This document shows positions 44,742 through 53,989 of a stretch of 64,000 nucleotides of DNA, in pieces. The stretch is from contig NZ_OCMZ01000001.1 in assembly GCF_900215485.1 (NCBI RefSeq), positions 558,001-622,000 on the forward strand, written 5' to 3'. The notes beneath the pieces were generated by a model that was not told the DNA's origin, searched no databases, and worked only from the letters and a program-made list of their open reading frames with translations. Made by a program: the position numbers and the translations under genes. Position 1 is the first letter of the stretch. Each line of letters starts with the position of its first letter. The DNA is from Nitrosovibrio sp. Nv4 (GTDB lineage: Bacteria; Pseudomonadota; Gammaproteobacteria; Burkholderiales; Nitrosomonadaceae).

Positions 44742-45767
44742 ATGGCGCTTGTAACTCGTTGCCCCAGCTGCGCGACCACCTTCCGGGTAACCCCTCTCCA
44801 TTTACAGGCGCACGGTGGGGAGGTGCGCTGCGGACACTGCGCTCAGGTATTTAACGGTTTTGCCGCTCTGGCAACAATGCAGGAGCCGGAAGCAGCAGAT
44901 TTGGGCGACCCCAAAAGCGATCCAGAAGCTGAGGAAACGCCGCCCTACTCCCCTGACATCCCCTCCGGAAGTGATGCGCCCGCGCAGGCCCTGCCTGATC
45001 AGAAAGATTTACCTTCAGCTTCCGGACACAAAATAATTCCGGATGAAGTTGCTGCAGACCAGATAAGGGAGGAGGCGCCGCCGTCGGGACCGCCCGTTTC
45101 GGAAGAATCCATCCCGAAAACAGCAGGCGCTAGAAACAGTTCTGCCGCAGTGAGTGCGGGCGAAGAAAAATCTGCTCCAAAAGTTTCCGAAACGGGCAGC
45201 TCTTGGACGGAAAATGATGTGCTGGCAAATTACCCGCCGGAGAATTACGCTTTCGATGAGGGGCAGCCACCCAGAGCGTCCCTGGCAGCCTCCCTCGCGT
45301 GGGGTTTCGCCAGCCTCGTTCTGGTAGTCGTGCTGGCGGCGCAGGCTATTTATGCTTACCGTGGCGAACTTGCTGTTATTGCGCCTGACGCCAAGCCGTA
45401 TCTTGAACGATATTGCGAGCTGCTGGAGTGTACTATCCCGACGCCCCAGCATGCGAAATTGCTGAATATCGAGTCATCCGAGATGCAATCGGATACAGAG
45501 CAGCCCGGAGTCATCACGCTTAATGCCACGATACGTAATCACGCGCCCTATCCACAGGCATTTCCATCGTTTCAACTTACACTCATCGACACGCAGAACC
45601 GGCCTCTTGCAAGCCGTACCTTTCCTCCCGATGCATACCTTGAAGAAAAGGAAAACAGCGGGAGCGGCGTCGCACCCAATGATGAATTCAACGTGAAGCT
45701 TCACCTCGATAGTGGGGATTTGAACGCGGCCGGGTATCGGCTGCTGTTGCTTTATCCACACTCTTAG
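44742..45767 (+). CDS. Zinc-ribbon and DUF3426 membrane protein
   Basis: 341-residue protein. The N-terminus is an MJ0042-type zinc ribbon (TRCPSCATTFRV and VRCGHCAQVFNG). A long acidic, Pro-rich segment (about 50-175) is followed by one membrane helix (about 187-207) and a DUF3426 domain. Proteins of this layout follow prmA in many betaproteobacteria; the function is not known. Confidence 0.9.
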   Translation: MALVTRCPSCATTFRVTPLHLQAHGGEVRCGHCAQVFNGFAALATMQEPEAADLGDPKSDPEAEETPPYSPDIPSGSDAPAQALPDQKDLPSASGHKIIPDEVAADQIREEAPPSGPPVSEESIPKTAGARNSSAAVSAGEEKSAPKVSETGSSWTENDVLANYPPENYAFDEGQPPRASLAASLAWGFASLVLVVVLAAQAIYAYRGELAVIAPDAKPYLERYCELLECTIPTPQHAKLLNIESSEMQSDTEQPGVITLNATIRNHAPYPQAFPSFQLTLIDTQNRPLASRTFPPDAYLEEKENSGSGVAPNDEFNVKLHLDSGDLNAAGYRLLLLYPHS

Positions 45768-45984
45768 ATAGCTTTCGGGCAGTTGAACAATACGCTGTCG
45801 CTGCGGTATCGAACTCGCGAGATTCTGTCAGATAGCTCGAATGCAACAATGAAATTCGTCAATCCCAGAACATATTGGATAACAACGTTGCCTCAAGAGC
45901 CCGATACAAATATGGGGCTGTGCTGAAAGCGCATTTGGATTAAAATCGACGTCCCCGTCAAATCACGCATCCTATTCTGCCAGA

Positions 45985-46797
45985 ATGACATCTGAACCCT
46001 TGGTCGAAATCAAAGGCCTGAATTTCTCCTATGGGGAGCGTTCGATCCTTAAGGGGATCGACATGACAATGGCACATGGCAAAGTCATCGCCATCATGGG
46101 CGGCAGCGGTAGCGGCAAGACTACGCTATTGCGTCTTATCGGCGGCGCGGTACGTCCGTCCTCGGGTAATGTCAAGGTAGCCGGCAAGGTAGTGCATGAG
46201 CTGAAAAGGGATGAGCTTTTTCTGATGCGTCGAAAAATGAGCATGCTGTTTCAGTTCGGCGCGCTGTTTACCGACCTCTCGGTATTCGACAATGTGGCGT
46301 TCCAGATGCGCGAACATACCGATCTGCCGGAATCCATGATTCGCGATCTGGTACTGATGAAGCTGCATGCTGTCGGCCTGCGTGGCGCGCACGATCTGAT
46401 GCCTGCGCAACTTTCCGGAGGTATGGCGCGGCGCGTGGCATTGGCTCGTTCGATTGCGCTTGATCCGCTACTCATCATGTATGATGAGCCTTTTACCGGC
46501 CTTGACCCCATTTCACTCACGGTGATCGGAAATTTGATACGCCGGCTGACCGACGCATTAGGCATGACCTCCATTGTCGTTACGCACGATGTGCAGGAGT
46601 CCCTGAAAATTGTTGACCAGGTGTATTTCATTTCAGACGGGGTGATTGCAGCCCACGGCACACCGGACGAAGTGCGTGGATCAATTGCGCCTTTCGTACA
46701 TCAGTTCGTGCATGGCGAAGAAGACGGCCCTGTCTCGTTCCACTACCCTGCCAACGCCTATGCACGCGACCTGAAACTGGAGGGAAGTTTTGCCTAG
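45985..46797 (+). CDS. mlaF: Phospholipid transport ABC ATPase MlaF
   Basis: ATPase of the Mla system, which keeps phospholipids out of the outer leaflet of the outer membrane. The 270-aa protein has Walker A GGSGSGKTT, signature LSGGMARRVALARS, Walker B LLIMYDEPFTGLD and VVTHD. First gene of mlaFEDCB; the lipoprotein gene mlaA is not in this cluster. Confidence 0.96.
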   Translation: MTSEPLVEIKGLNFSYGERSILKGIDMTMAHGKVIAIMGGSGSGKTTLLRLIGGAVRPSSGNVKVAGKVVHELKRDELFLMRRKMSMLFQFGALFTDLSVFDNVAFQMREHTDLPESMIRDLVLMKLHAVGLRGAHDLMPAQLSGGMARRVALARSIALDPLLIMYDEPFTGLDPISLTVIGNLIRRLTDALGMTSIVVTHDVQESLKIVDQVYFISDGVIAAHGTPDEVRGSIAPFVHQFVHGEEDGPVSFHYPANAYARDLKLEGSFA

Positions 46798-47587
46798 GCG
46801 TATCGTTACTGGAATCCAGGGCATCGGTCATCGGGTAATAGACAGTGTTTGGCGGCTGGGCTACGCCAGCCGTTTTTTCCTGTTGACCCTGCTGAAATCG
46901 GGCACCAGTCTGAGGCGTTTCGGCCTGATCATCCGTGAGCTTTATTTCACGGGCGTACTATCGCTGATCATTATTATTGTGTCGGGACTATTTGTCGGCA
47001 TGGTGCTCGGCTTGCAGGGTTACGAAACCTTGCAGCGGTATGGCGCCGAATCGGCCGTAGGCACGATGGTGGCATTATCGCTGCTGCGGGAACTAGGGCC
47101 GGTGGTTGCTGCGCTGTTGTTCGCCAGCCGTGCCGGTTCCGCCATTACAGCGGAAATCGGCCTGATGAAGGCTACCGAGCAATTGGCGGCGATGGAAATG
47201 ATGGCGGTGGATCCCATTGCGCGGGTGGTAGCGCCGCGATTCTGGGCTGGCGTGATTTCCATGCCGCTTCTGGCGGCGTTATTCTCCGCAATTGGTATTT
47301 TCGGCGGTTACCTGGTGGCGGTGATCCTCATCGGGGTGGACGAGGGTTCATTCTGGTCGCAAATGCAAGGTGCGGTTGACTTCAGGTACGACATTGTCAA
47401 CGGCGTAATAAAAACCTTTGTTTTTGGTATCGCGATAACGGCAATAGCGGTGTTCGAGGGTTATGATGCGTCCCCCACGGCGGAGGGAGTGTCCGGCGCC
47501 ACTACCCGGACCGTCGTAACGTCGGCGCTGGCGATTCTGGGACTCGATTTTATTTTAACCTCATTCATGTTCAGGGGAATGGGCTGA
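46790..47587 (+). CDS. mlaE: Phospholipid transport permease MlaE
   Basis: Inner-membrane permease of the Mla system. The 265-aa protein carries the ESAVGTMVALSLLRELGPVV and ASRAGSAITAEIGLMKATEQ segments and about five membrane helices. The start is TTG at 46790, supported by GGAGG 5 nt upstream; the frame overlaps the mlaF stop. The stop abuts the mlaD start. Confidence 0.96.
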   Translation: MPRRIVTGIQGIGHRVIDSVWRLGYASRFFLLTLLKSGTSLRRFGLIIRELYFTGVLSLIIIIVSGLFVGMVLGLQGYETLQRYGAESAVGTMVALSLLRELGPVVAALLFASRAGSAITAEIGLMKATEQLAAMEMMAVDPIARVVAPRFWAGVISMPLLAALFSAIGIFGGYLVAVILIGVDEGSFWSQMQGAVDFRYDIVNGVIKTFVFGIAITAIAVFEGYDASPTAEGVSGATTRTVVTSALAILGLDFILTSFMFRGMG

Positions 47588-48072
47588 TGCAGCGAACAAC
47601 AATGGATTTATGGGTAGGGCTGTTTGTCATGGCAGGAGTAGGCGCTTTGCTGGTATTGGCATTGAAAGTCGGAAATCTCGGCACCTACAGTGCGGCTGAC
47701 AGCTACACGCTAACGGGGAATTTCGAAAATATCGGAGGATTGAAAGTCAGGGCGCCCGTAAAAAGCGCTGGCGTGGTTGTGGGACGCGTGACAGATATTC
47801 AATTCAGCACCGAAACCTACGATGCCCTGGTGATAATGAGCATAGACAGCCGCTACCAGTTTCCCAAGGATACTTTTGCCAGTATTCTTACCTCGGGGCT
47901 TATCGGCGAACAGTACATCGGTTTAGCGGCGGGTGGCGATGACGCCATGCTGAAGAGTGGTGATAAAATGATGAAAACCAATTCCGCGCTCGTCCTCGAA
48001 GAGATGATCGGACGATTTCTGTTCAATAAGGCCTCAGAGGGAGACGGGAACGAAGATGCCCAGAAGAACTAG
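47587..48072 (+). CDS. mlaD: Phospholipid-binding MCE protein MlaD
   Basis: Anchored periplasmic ring protein that passes lipid between MlaC and the MlaFE transporter. The 161-aa protein has one N-terminal membrane helix (residues 8-27) and an MCE domain (YTLTGNFENIGGLKVRAPVK and after). The length is normal. It begins at the last base of the mlaE stop region; 146 bp separate it from mlaC. Confidence 0.95.
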   Translation: MQRTTMDLWVGLFVMAGVGALLVLALKVGNLGTYSAADSYTLTGNFENIGGLKVRAPVKSAGVVVGRVTDIQFSTETYDALVIMSIDSRYQFPKDTFASILTSGLIGEQYIGLAAGGDDAMLKSGDKMMKTNSALVLEEMIGRFLFNKASEGDGNEDAQKN

Positions 48073-48218
48073 GGAGTTTCGAAACAGTCCAATGCGCAGC
48101 GCGATAATGGTTTTGAGTGTCCTCCTTGCGAGTGGCGAGGATGCGCAAATGTTTGGTTTCCGTGCATCACAACACACCGGTTTGTTAAGCAGTTTAAATA
48201 AATTTTAGTGAGGAAATC

Positions 48219-48854
48219 ATGAAAAAATATCTTGGTATCTCCGTATTGCTGGCGGCGTGGTGGCTTGCGCTTCCCGCTTGGGCAATGGCAACCAGTCCCG
48301 ATACGCTGGTGGATAATACAGCGCAGGAAGTGCTCGCCATTGTCCGGCAGGATAAAGAGTTGCAGTCGGGTAACACCGCCAAGATTCTCGATCTGGTGGA
48401 GGCCAAGGTGTTGCCTCATTTCAACTTCGCACGGATGACCCGGCTGGCGATGGGCAAGAACTGGTCCAAGGCCACGCCCGAGCAACAGCAGGAACTGGTG
48501 AAAGAGTTTCGCACTTTGCTGGTCCGCACCTATTCCAACGCGCTCAGTACCTATAGCGACTACACCATCAAGGTCGAACCGCTGAAAAGCAACGCGGCCG
48601 ACACCGACACCACAGTTAAAACAAAGGTAATGGACAGCGGACAACAGCCGGTACCCATCGACTACAGCATGGAAAAGACAAATGACGGCTGGAAGGTATA
48701 CGATGTGACAGTAGCCGGAGTAAGTCTTGTGACCAATTACCGCAGCACTTTCAATAGCCAGGTACGCGAGGGCGGTGTGGAAAAACTGATCAAAACGCTG
48801 GCTGACAAAAACCGCTCGCTGGTCGCTGCCGATAAAAAAGCGTCAGCTCAGTAA
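48219..48854 (+). CDS. mlaC: Periplasmic phospholipid-binding protein MlaC
   Basis: Soluble carrier of the Mla pathway. The 211-aa protein has a signal peptide ending ALPAWAMA and the Tol-Tol-Ttg2 domain, including PHFNFARMTRLAMGKNW and DVTVAGVSLVTNYRSTF. TGAGGA precedes ATG 48219. Confidence 0.95.
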   Translation: MKKYLGISVLLAAWWLALPAWAMATSPDTLVDNTAQEVLAIVRQDKELQSGNTAKILDLVEAKVLPHFNFARMTRLAMGKNWSKATPEQQQELVKEFRTLLVRTYSNALSTYSDYTIKVEPLKSNAADTDTTVKTKVMDSGQQPVPIDYSMEKTNDGWKVYDVTVAGVSLVTNYRSTFNSQVREGGVEKLIKTLADKNRSLVAADKKASAQ

Positions 48855-48871
48855 TCGATGGTTTTTCCGCG

Positions 48872-49171
48872 ATGGCCAGCGTGGCTGAGATAGTCTTGCA
48901 GGAGGGCGGCGGACTGAGCGTCAAGGGACCCATAACCATCGACAACGCCGTCGCAGTGGTTGCGCGGGGCGCCGCCTGGTTCGATCATGACGATTTGATA
49001 ATCGACCTGACGCTGGTGACTGAAGTGGATTCTTCGGCCGTCAGTGTATTGCTGGAGTGGCAGCGCGAGGCCACTCGCCGCAACTGCCGGATGTCTTTCG
49101 CCAACATGCCACCAAAACTGCAAAGCCTCGTGCAGTTGTATGGCGTTTCGGAATTGATGAGCTTGGCATAA
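48872..49171 (+). CDS. mlaB: STAS-domain protein MlaB
   Basis: Cytoplasmic STAS protein that binds and regulates MlaF. The 99-aa product has the STAS core DLTLVTEVDSSAVSVLLEW. It follows mlaC after 17 bp, completing mlaFEDCB. Confidence 0.92.
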   Translation: MASVAEIVLQEGGGLSVKGPITIDNAVAVVARGAAWFDHDDLIIDLTLVTEVDSSAVSVLLEWQREATRRNCRMSFANMPPKLQSLVQLYGVSELMSLA

Positions 49172-49338
49172 AGCAAAGAGGAAGGCGGATTCGTTTTGCC
49201 TTGAGTGCCCTGGCATAAGCACGTTCGTATCAAAAGCAGCGCTCACTCGCCGCCCATGATGGGACATGCCGGATGCTTTGCAGCCTGTGCCGTCGATCCC
49301 CGCTACCCGTATATCGGTCGTCCTATTCTATTTTCTCA

Positions 49339-50268
49339 ATGACCCCGGCAATTGAAGTCAAACAGATGCACAAGCGCTTCGGCAGGTTGCACGCTCTGGC
49401 TGGTGTTGATCTTGAAATACGGACCGGCGAATTTTTTGCTTTGCTCGGCCCCAACGGTGCGGGCAAGACCACACTGATCAACATAATAGCCGGGCTTACC
49501 CGTGCTACCAGCGGCAGCGTCAGAGTAATGGGATACGATGTCGTCGCGGACTACCGTGACGCACGGCGCATGTTAGGGGTAGTACCGCAGGAGCTTGTGT
49601 ATGACCCGTTCTTCACCGTTCGCGAAACACTTCTAATTCAATCCGGATATTACGGCCTGAAGAATAACGAGGCTTGGATAGACGAAATAATCCACCACCT
49701 GGACCTTGCGGACAAGGCCGGCGTCAATATGCGCGCACTGTCGGGCGGCATGAAGCGGCGCGTGCTCGTGGCTCAGGCATTGGTACATAAACCACCGGTA
49801 ATCGTGCTGGATGAGCCCACGGCGGGAGTGGATGTGGAGCTGCGCCAGGGGCTATGGCGTTTCGTCAGGCAATTGAATCGCGATGGTCACACAATTGTGC
49901 TTACCACCCATTACCTGGACGAAGCAGAAGCCTTGTGCAGTCGCGTGGCAATGCTGAAACAAGGCAATATCGTCGCGCTCGACACCATCAGCAACCTTGT
50001 TAACAGCGTGCCGGGATGCGCTGTGCGACTGCGATTGTCGCCTGATACGCTGCCGTCCGCGCTACGGCCGCTGATGAGCACTCGCGAAGAGGGATATTAC
50101 ATCCTGACGCTCGCTGAATACTCCCAGCTTGAGCATGTCATGGCCGCGTTGCGTGAGGCGGCGTCGCAGGTGCTGGAAATGCAGGTATTGCAGCCTGATC
50201 TGGAAGAGGTATTCGTAAAAATAATGGGCGACGCCGAAATCACGGAATCCGCGGCCGTTCCTACATGA
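49339..50268 (+). CDS. ABC-2 type transporter ATP-binding protein (YadG-like)
   Basis: 309-residue ATPase with Walker A GPNGAGKTTLINIIAGL, signature LSGGMKRRVLVAQAL, Walker B VIVLDEPTAGVD and the TTHYLDEAEALC segment. Residues before ATG 49339 in the open frame (from 49273) do not match the family, so 49339 is preferred although no clear ribosome-binding site is seen. Paired by ATGA overlap with the permease. Substrate unknown. Confidence 0.92.
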   Translation: MTPAIEVKQMHKRFGRLHALAGVDLEIRTGEFFALLGPNGAGKTTLINIIAGLTRATSGSVRVMGYDVVADYRDARRMLGVVPQELVYDPFFTVRETLLIQSGYYGLKNNEAWIDEIIHHLDLADKAGVNMRALSGGMKRRVLVAQALVHKPPVIVLDEPTAGVDVELRQGLWRFVRQLNRDGHTIVLTTHYLDEAEALCSRVAMLKQGNIVALDTISNLVNSVPGCAVRLRLSPDTLPSALRPLMSTREEGYYILTLAEYSQLEHVMAALREAASQVLEMQVLQPDLEEVFVKIMGDAEITESAAVPT

Positions 50269-51020
50269 CCGGCTTTCTTACTCTGCTCCACAAGGAATTG
50301 CTGCGATTCTGGAAAGTTGGATTTCAGACAGTGTTCGCGCCGATGGTATCCACTCTGCTTTATCTCATGATTTTTTCCCATGTGCTGGAAGAACATGTGG
50401 AGGCATATCCAGGGGTCACCTACACGGTTTTTCTGATCCCGGGTCTGATAATGATGGCGATGCTCCAGAATGCGTTTGCCAACTCGTCATCCAGCCTGAT
50501 TCAGTCGAAAATTACAGGTAACCTCGTGTTCGTCCTGTTATCGCCATTGTCTTACCAGGAAATATTTTTTGCCTATGTCCTCGCATCGGTAGTGCGCGGA
50601 CTGGCTGTCGGCCTGGGTGTTTATCTGGTAACGCTTGGGTTTTTCGATTTGTCCGTGACCTCGCTTCCATGGGTGTTCCTGTTTGCCTTGATAGGCAGCG
50701 CATTGCTGGGTGCGCTGGGTATTATCGCGGGCATATGGGCGGAAAAATTTGATCAGCTGGCCGCATTTCAGAATTTCGTCATTCTGCCGCTGACATTTTT
50801 GTCCGGGGTATTCTACACAATCCATTCGTTGCCGCCCTTCTGGCAGGGCCTGTCCCATTTGAATCCATTTTTCTACGTAATTGACGGGTTTCGCTATGGT
50901 TTCTTCAATGCCTCCGATATTTCACCCTATGTCAGCCTTGGGATTGTGGCAATGTGCTTCTTGGCGGTATCATGGCTGACGCTGCAAATGCTGAAGGCGG
51001 GGTACAAGATCCGCCATTAA
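50265..51020 (+). CDS. ABC-2 type transporter permease (YadH-like)
   Basis: 251-residue inner-membrane permease with about six helices. The GLSHLNPFFYVIDGFRYGFF motif near the C-terminus is typical of YadH-type ABC-2 exporters. Works with the preceding ATPase; it stands between mlaB and ibaG, which is a common order in betaproteobacteria. Confidence 0.92.
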   Translation: MTGFLTLLHKELLRFWKVGFQTVFAPMVSTLLYLMIFSHVLEEHVEAYPGVTYTVFLIPGLIMMAMLQNAFANSSSSLIQSKITGNLVFVLLSPLSYQEIFFAYVLASVVRGLAVGLGVYLVTLGFFDLSVTSLPWVFLFALIGSALLGALGIIAGIWAEKFDQLAAFQNFVILPLTFLSGVFYTIHSLPPFWQGLSHLNPFFYVIDGFRYGFFNASDISPYVSLGIVAMCFLAVSWLTLQMLKAGYKIRH

Positions 51021-51076
51021 GGATATTTGTAGAAATTTAGCTCGTGGCATAGCATCATTCACATAGGACGGGATGA

Positions 51077-51325
51077 ATGGTTACATCAGACAGCATTAAA
51101 ACCCATATCGAAGCTTCCATGCCATGCGAACTGGTGCATGTGGAAGGCGATGACGGTTATCATTTCAACGCCATTATTGTCAGCCCCGAATTCCGGGGGA
51201 AGAATATGGTGCAGCAACATCAGCTGGTTTATCGAGCGCTCGGCGACCGGATGAAGCAGGAGATTCATGCCTTATCCATGAAAACCCTTACGCCGGAACA
51301 ATGGGCGGAATCCAACCAGGCCTGA
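51077..51325 (+). CDS. ibaG: BolA-family protein IbaG
   Basis: Small BolA-type protein that forms iron-sulfur complexes with monothiol glutaredoxin. The 82-aa product has the DGYHFNAIIVSPEFRGKNMVQQHQLVYRALG core typical of IbaG/YrbA, including the conserved His. GGACGGG lies before ATG 51077. It ends the mla and ABC run; murA, which often follows, is not here. Confidence 0.93.
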   Translation: MVTSDSIKTHIEASMPCELVHVEGDDGYHFNAIIVSPEFRGKNMVQQHQLVYRALGDRMKQEIHALSMKTLTPEQWAESNQA

Positions 51326-51432
51326 TGCCCAATTCCTGACGTGATGGCGATGTAGAAATCATCGACATCGTCAAGAATTGGCGGCTTTTGTGAAGGTGTT
51401 AAATCAATTTTCGTGGAGATTTCACCGCACCA

Positions 51433-52284
51433 TCACCCTGCTGGCGACATGGCGGTACGCATCTTCTGCATCGCTTTCGCTTCAATCTGACGGACGCGCT
51501 CGGCGGATACGCCCAGTTCGTCAGCAAGATCATGCAGCGTTGCTGTGTCTTTCTCCCGTAACCAGCGGGCCTCGATAATGTGCCGGCTGCGAGCGTCGAG
51601 GCTGGACAGGGCCTCCTCCAAACCTTCACCGCGCAGGCGGCTGGTTTGTTCCGCCTCCAGCACCTGCGAAGGTTCGCTCCCATCAGTGAGGTATGCGATA
51701 GGGCTGAACGTTTCATCGTCATCGTCTTCAGACAGGGGTTCAAGAGAGACATCTCGTCCGCTGAAGCGGGTCTCCATTTCCACCACTTCTTCGGCTTTGA
51801 CGCCCAACTGCCTGGCCATGGCATTCACTTCTTCCGGATTCATGGTGTCCAGAACGGGCTTCATGCTGCGCAGATTGAAGAACAGTTTTCGTTGCGCCTT
51901 GGTCGTGGCGATTTTGACCAGCCGCCAGTTACGCAGTATGAATTCATGGATCTCCGCTTTGATCCAGTGCACCGCAAACGATACCAGCCTCACACCGCGT
52001 TCTGGATCATAGCGTTTGACGGCTTTCATTAAACCGATATTGCCTTCCTGGATCAGGTCGGCCTGGGGCAGGCCGTAGCCTTTGTACCCGCGAGCAATCG
52101 CGACCACAACGCGCAAGTGTGAAAGCACCAGTTGGCGGGCGGCATCGATGTTACCTTCATTCTTCAGGGATCGCGCGAGGCGAATCTCTTCTTCCTGCGA
52201 AAGAATGCGAAAGCGATTGACCGACTGGATGTAACCCTCGATGCTACCGGATAACGGTACGGGTACGGTTAAAGCGAAATTCAT
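51433..52284 (-). CDS. rpoH: RNA polymerase heat-shock sigma factor RpoH
   Basis: Sigma-32. The 283-aa protein has region 2 (VVAIARGYKGYGLPQADLIQEG and GVRLVSFAVHWIKAEIHEFI), the RpoH box around TTKAQRKLFFNLR, and region 4 helix-turn-helix (LHDLADELGVSAERVRQIE). ATG at 52284 has AAGGAGG upstream, so it is chosen over a start 24 nt earlier. Next to ftsX, the common gammaproteobacterial and betaproteobacterial order. Confidence 0.96.
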   Translation of the reverse strand: MNFALTVPVPLSGSIEGYIQSVNRFRILSQEEEIRLARSLKNEGNIDAARQLVLSHLRVVVAIARGYKGYGLPQADLIQEGNIGLMKAVKRYDPERGVRLVSFAVHWIKAEIHEFILRNWRLVKIATTKAQRKLFFNLRSMKPVLDTMNPEEVNAMARQLGVKAEEVVEMETRFSGRDVSLEPLSEDDDDETFSPIAYLTDGSEPSQVLEAEQTSRLRGEGLEEALSSLDARSRHIIEARWLREKDTATLHDLADELGVSAERVRQIEAKAMQKMRTAMSPAG

Positions 52285-52377
52285 TTGCCCTCCTTGATTT
52301 CCTGCCAAAGTTAACCTTTTCCGATGAGAGCGTCAACAATTCCGAAAAGTTCCCTGTAAACGCCTTAAGCTCATGAA

Positions 52378-53286
52378 TTATCGTGGTTCTATTCGCCAGA
52401 GATGATTGGTTACCGATAGCCATGCGCCGGCCCAGCCGAGCCACGCCGAGAACAATAACAGGCTCAGGCTGTCTTCGAGGGAAAGATGGTAGAGGCGAAA
52501 ATTCGCATCGTATAGCGCCATCAGGCCCCTCAATTGCTCATCAGTCAGATGAATGCCTAAAGAAATGATGAGCCAGGCGGCGGCCCCTCCAACCACGCCC
52601 TGCATCGCCCCAAAATACAGAAAAGGACGGCGGATAAAACCTTTGGTCGCGCCAATCAGCTTCGCTACTTCTATTTCATCCCGCATCGTCAGAATTTGCA
52701 GACGTATCGTATTGAACGCCACGGCTACCAGCGAGAAGCTAAGCAGGCCGCCAAGCATGAACACTGCCAATCTACCCAGCCTGAGGAAGGAGTCCAGCCG
52801 CTTGGCCCAGGCTGAGTCAAGCTGCGCATGTTCGACCAAGGGCAGTTCCCCTAGCTCCGCACGTAATGCTTCCAGCGTCTCGGGTGAGATGTCCCTGGCC
52901 GTGATGACAAAGGCGTCCGGCAGTGGATTCCCCTCAAGCCCATCTATTACGTCCGCGAGTCCGCTGCCTTCCTTGAACTGCTCCAGCGCGCTGTCCCTGG
53001 AAATGAACCTGAACGCCGCCACGTGCGGATGCTGATCCAGGTGCGATTCAATTTCAGCCACTGCACTTTTGTCTGCGTCCAGCTTCAGGAACAGGCTTAA
53101 CTCAGGCTCTCCGGAAAATTGGCCGGAGAGAGCCTGGAGGTTTTCCAGCAGCACATAAATTCCGGCAGGCAGGCTGAAAGCGATCCCGATCACGGCAATG
53201 CTGAGCAGGCTGCCGAGCGGAGTGATTGCCAGTCGTTTGAACGCCAGCGCAAAAGCATGCAGATGATGCGAAAACCAGACGCTCAT
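52378..53286 (-). CDS. ftsX: Cell division protein FtsX
   Basis: Membrane partner of FtsE that controls septal peptidoglycan hydrolysis. The 302-aa protein has an N-terminal helix, a periplasmic domain (about 50-165) and three further membrane helices; the RDEIEVAKLIGATKGFIRRPF segment is the FtsX permease motif. It overlaps ftsE by 4 nt. Confidence 0.96.
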   Translation of the reverse strand: MSVWFSHHLHAFALAFKRLAITPLGSLLSIAVIGIAFSLPAGIYVLLENLQALSGQFSGEPELSLFLKLDADKSAVAEIESHLDQHPHVAAFRFISRDSALEQFKEGSGLADVIDGLEGNPLPDAFVITARDISPETLEALRAELGELPLVEHAQLDSAWAKRLDSFLRLGRLAVFMLGGLLSFSLVAVAFNTIRLQILTMRDEIEVAKLIGATKGFIRRPFLYFGAMQGVVGGAAAWLIISLGIHLTDEQLRGLMALYDANFRLYHLSLEDSLSLLLFSAWLGWAGAWLSVTNHLWRIEPR

Positions 53287-53936
53287 GCTGTCAATTCCCC
53301 GTGACTAAGCGTAAACATACGTTGATGCATACCGCCGAGCAGTTCAACGTCATGAGTCGCTATCAGCACCGTAACGCCGACCTGATTAAACGACTTGAAC
53401 ATGTCCATGATATCTCGTGCGTAATCCGCGTCAAGGTTACTGGTTGGCTCATCCGCGATGAGTATGGAAGGCCTGTTCACGATAGCGCGTGCGATACACA
53501 GGCGCTGTTGCTCGCCGCCCGAGAGGGTGATGGGCCGCGCTCTTTCCCTGTCAAGCAATCCTACCTTGTCGAGCGCGGCGCGAACTCGTCCGGTTGCCGC
53601 CCTGGAGCTGAAACCGCTAATTTGCAGAGGTAATAGCACATTCTGAAAAACAGTGCGATCGAACAGGATCTTCTGATCCTGGAATACAAGGCCGAGATTG
53701 CGCCGCAGGAAAGGAATTGCGCCACTCTTGAGAGTGCTGACATTCTGCCCGTTGACGATAATGCTGCCGGCGGTAGGGCGTTCGATAGCGGCAATGAGCC
53801 TCAGCAGCGTGGTTTTTCCCGCACCCGAATGCCCGTTGATCAAGGCCATTTCGCCTGCCTCAAGGGTAAAACTGACATTCTTGAGCGCTTCGTAGCCGTT
53901 AGGATAACGCTTGTAGACCTGACTGAAGCTAATCAT
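53283..53936 (-). CDS. ftsE: Cell division ATP-binding protein FtsE
   Basis: ABC ATPase acting with FtsX at the divisome. The 217-aa protein starts MISFSQVYKRYPNGYEAL and has Walker A GHSGAGKTTLL, signature LSGGEQQRLCIARAI and Walker B ILIADEPTSNLD. ATG at 53936 is preferred to TTG at 53960 for the family N-terminus. It follows ftsY in the usual ftsYEX-rpoH order. Confidence 0.96.
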   Translation of the reverse strand: MISFSQVYKRYPNGYEALKNVSFTLEAGEMALINGHSGAGKTTLLRLIAAIERPTAGSIIVNGQNVSTLKSGAIPFLRRNLGLVFQDQKILFDRTVFQNVLLPLQISGFSSRAATGRVRAALDKVGLLDRERARPITLSGGEQQRLCIARAIVNRPSILIADEPTSNLDADYARDIMDMFKSFNQVGVTVLIATHDVELLGGMHQRMFTLSHGELTA

Positions 53937-53989
53937 TGAACGCCATGATTGCGATACCAATCCAATTTTTCACGCTTACTCTGCTCGTC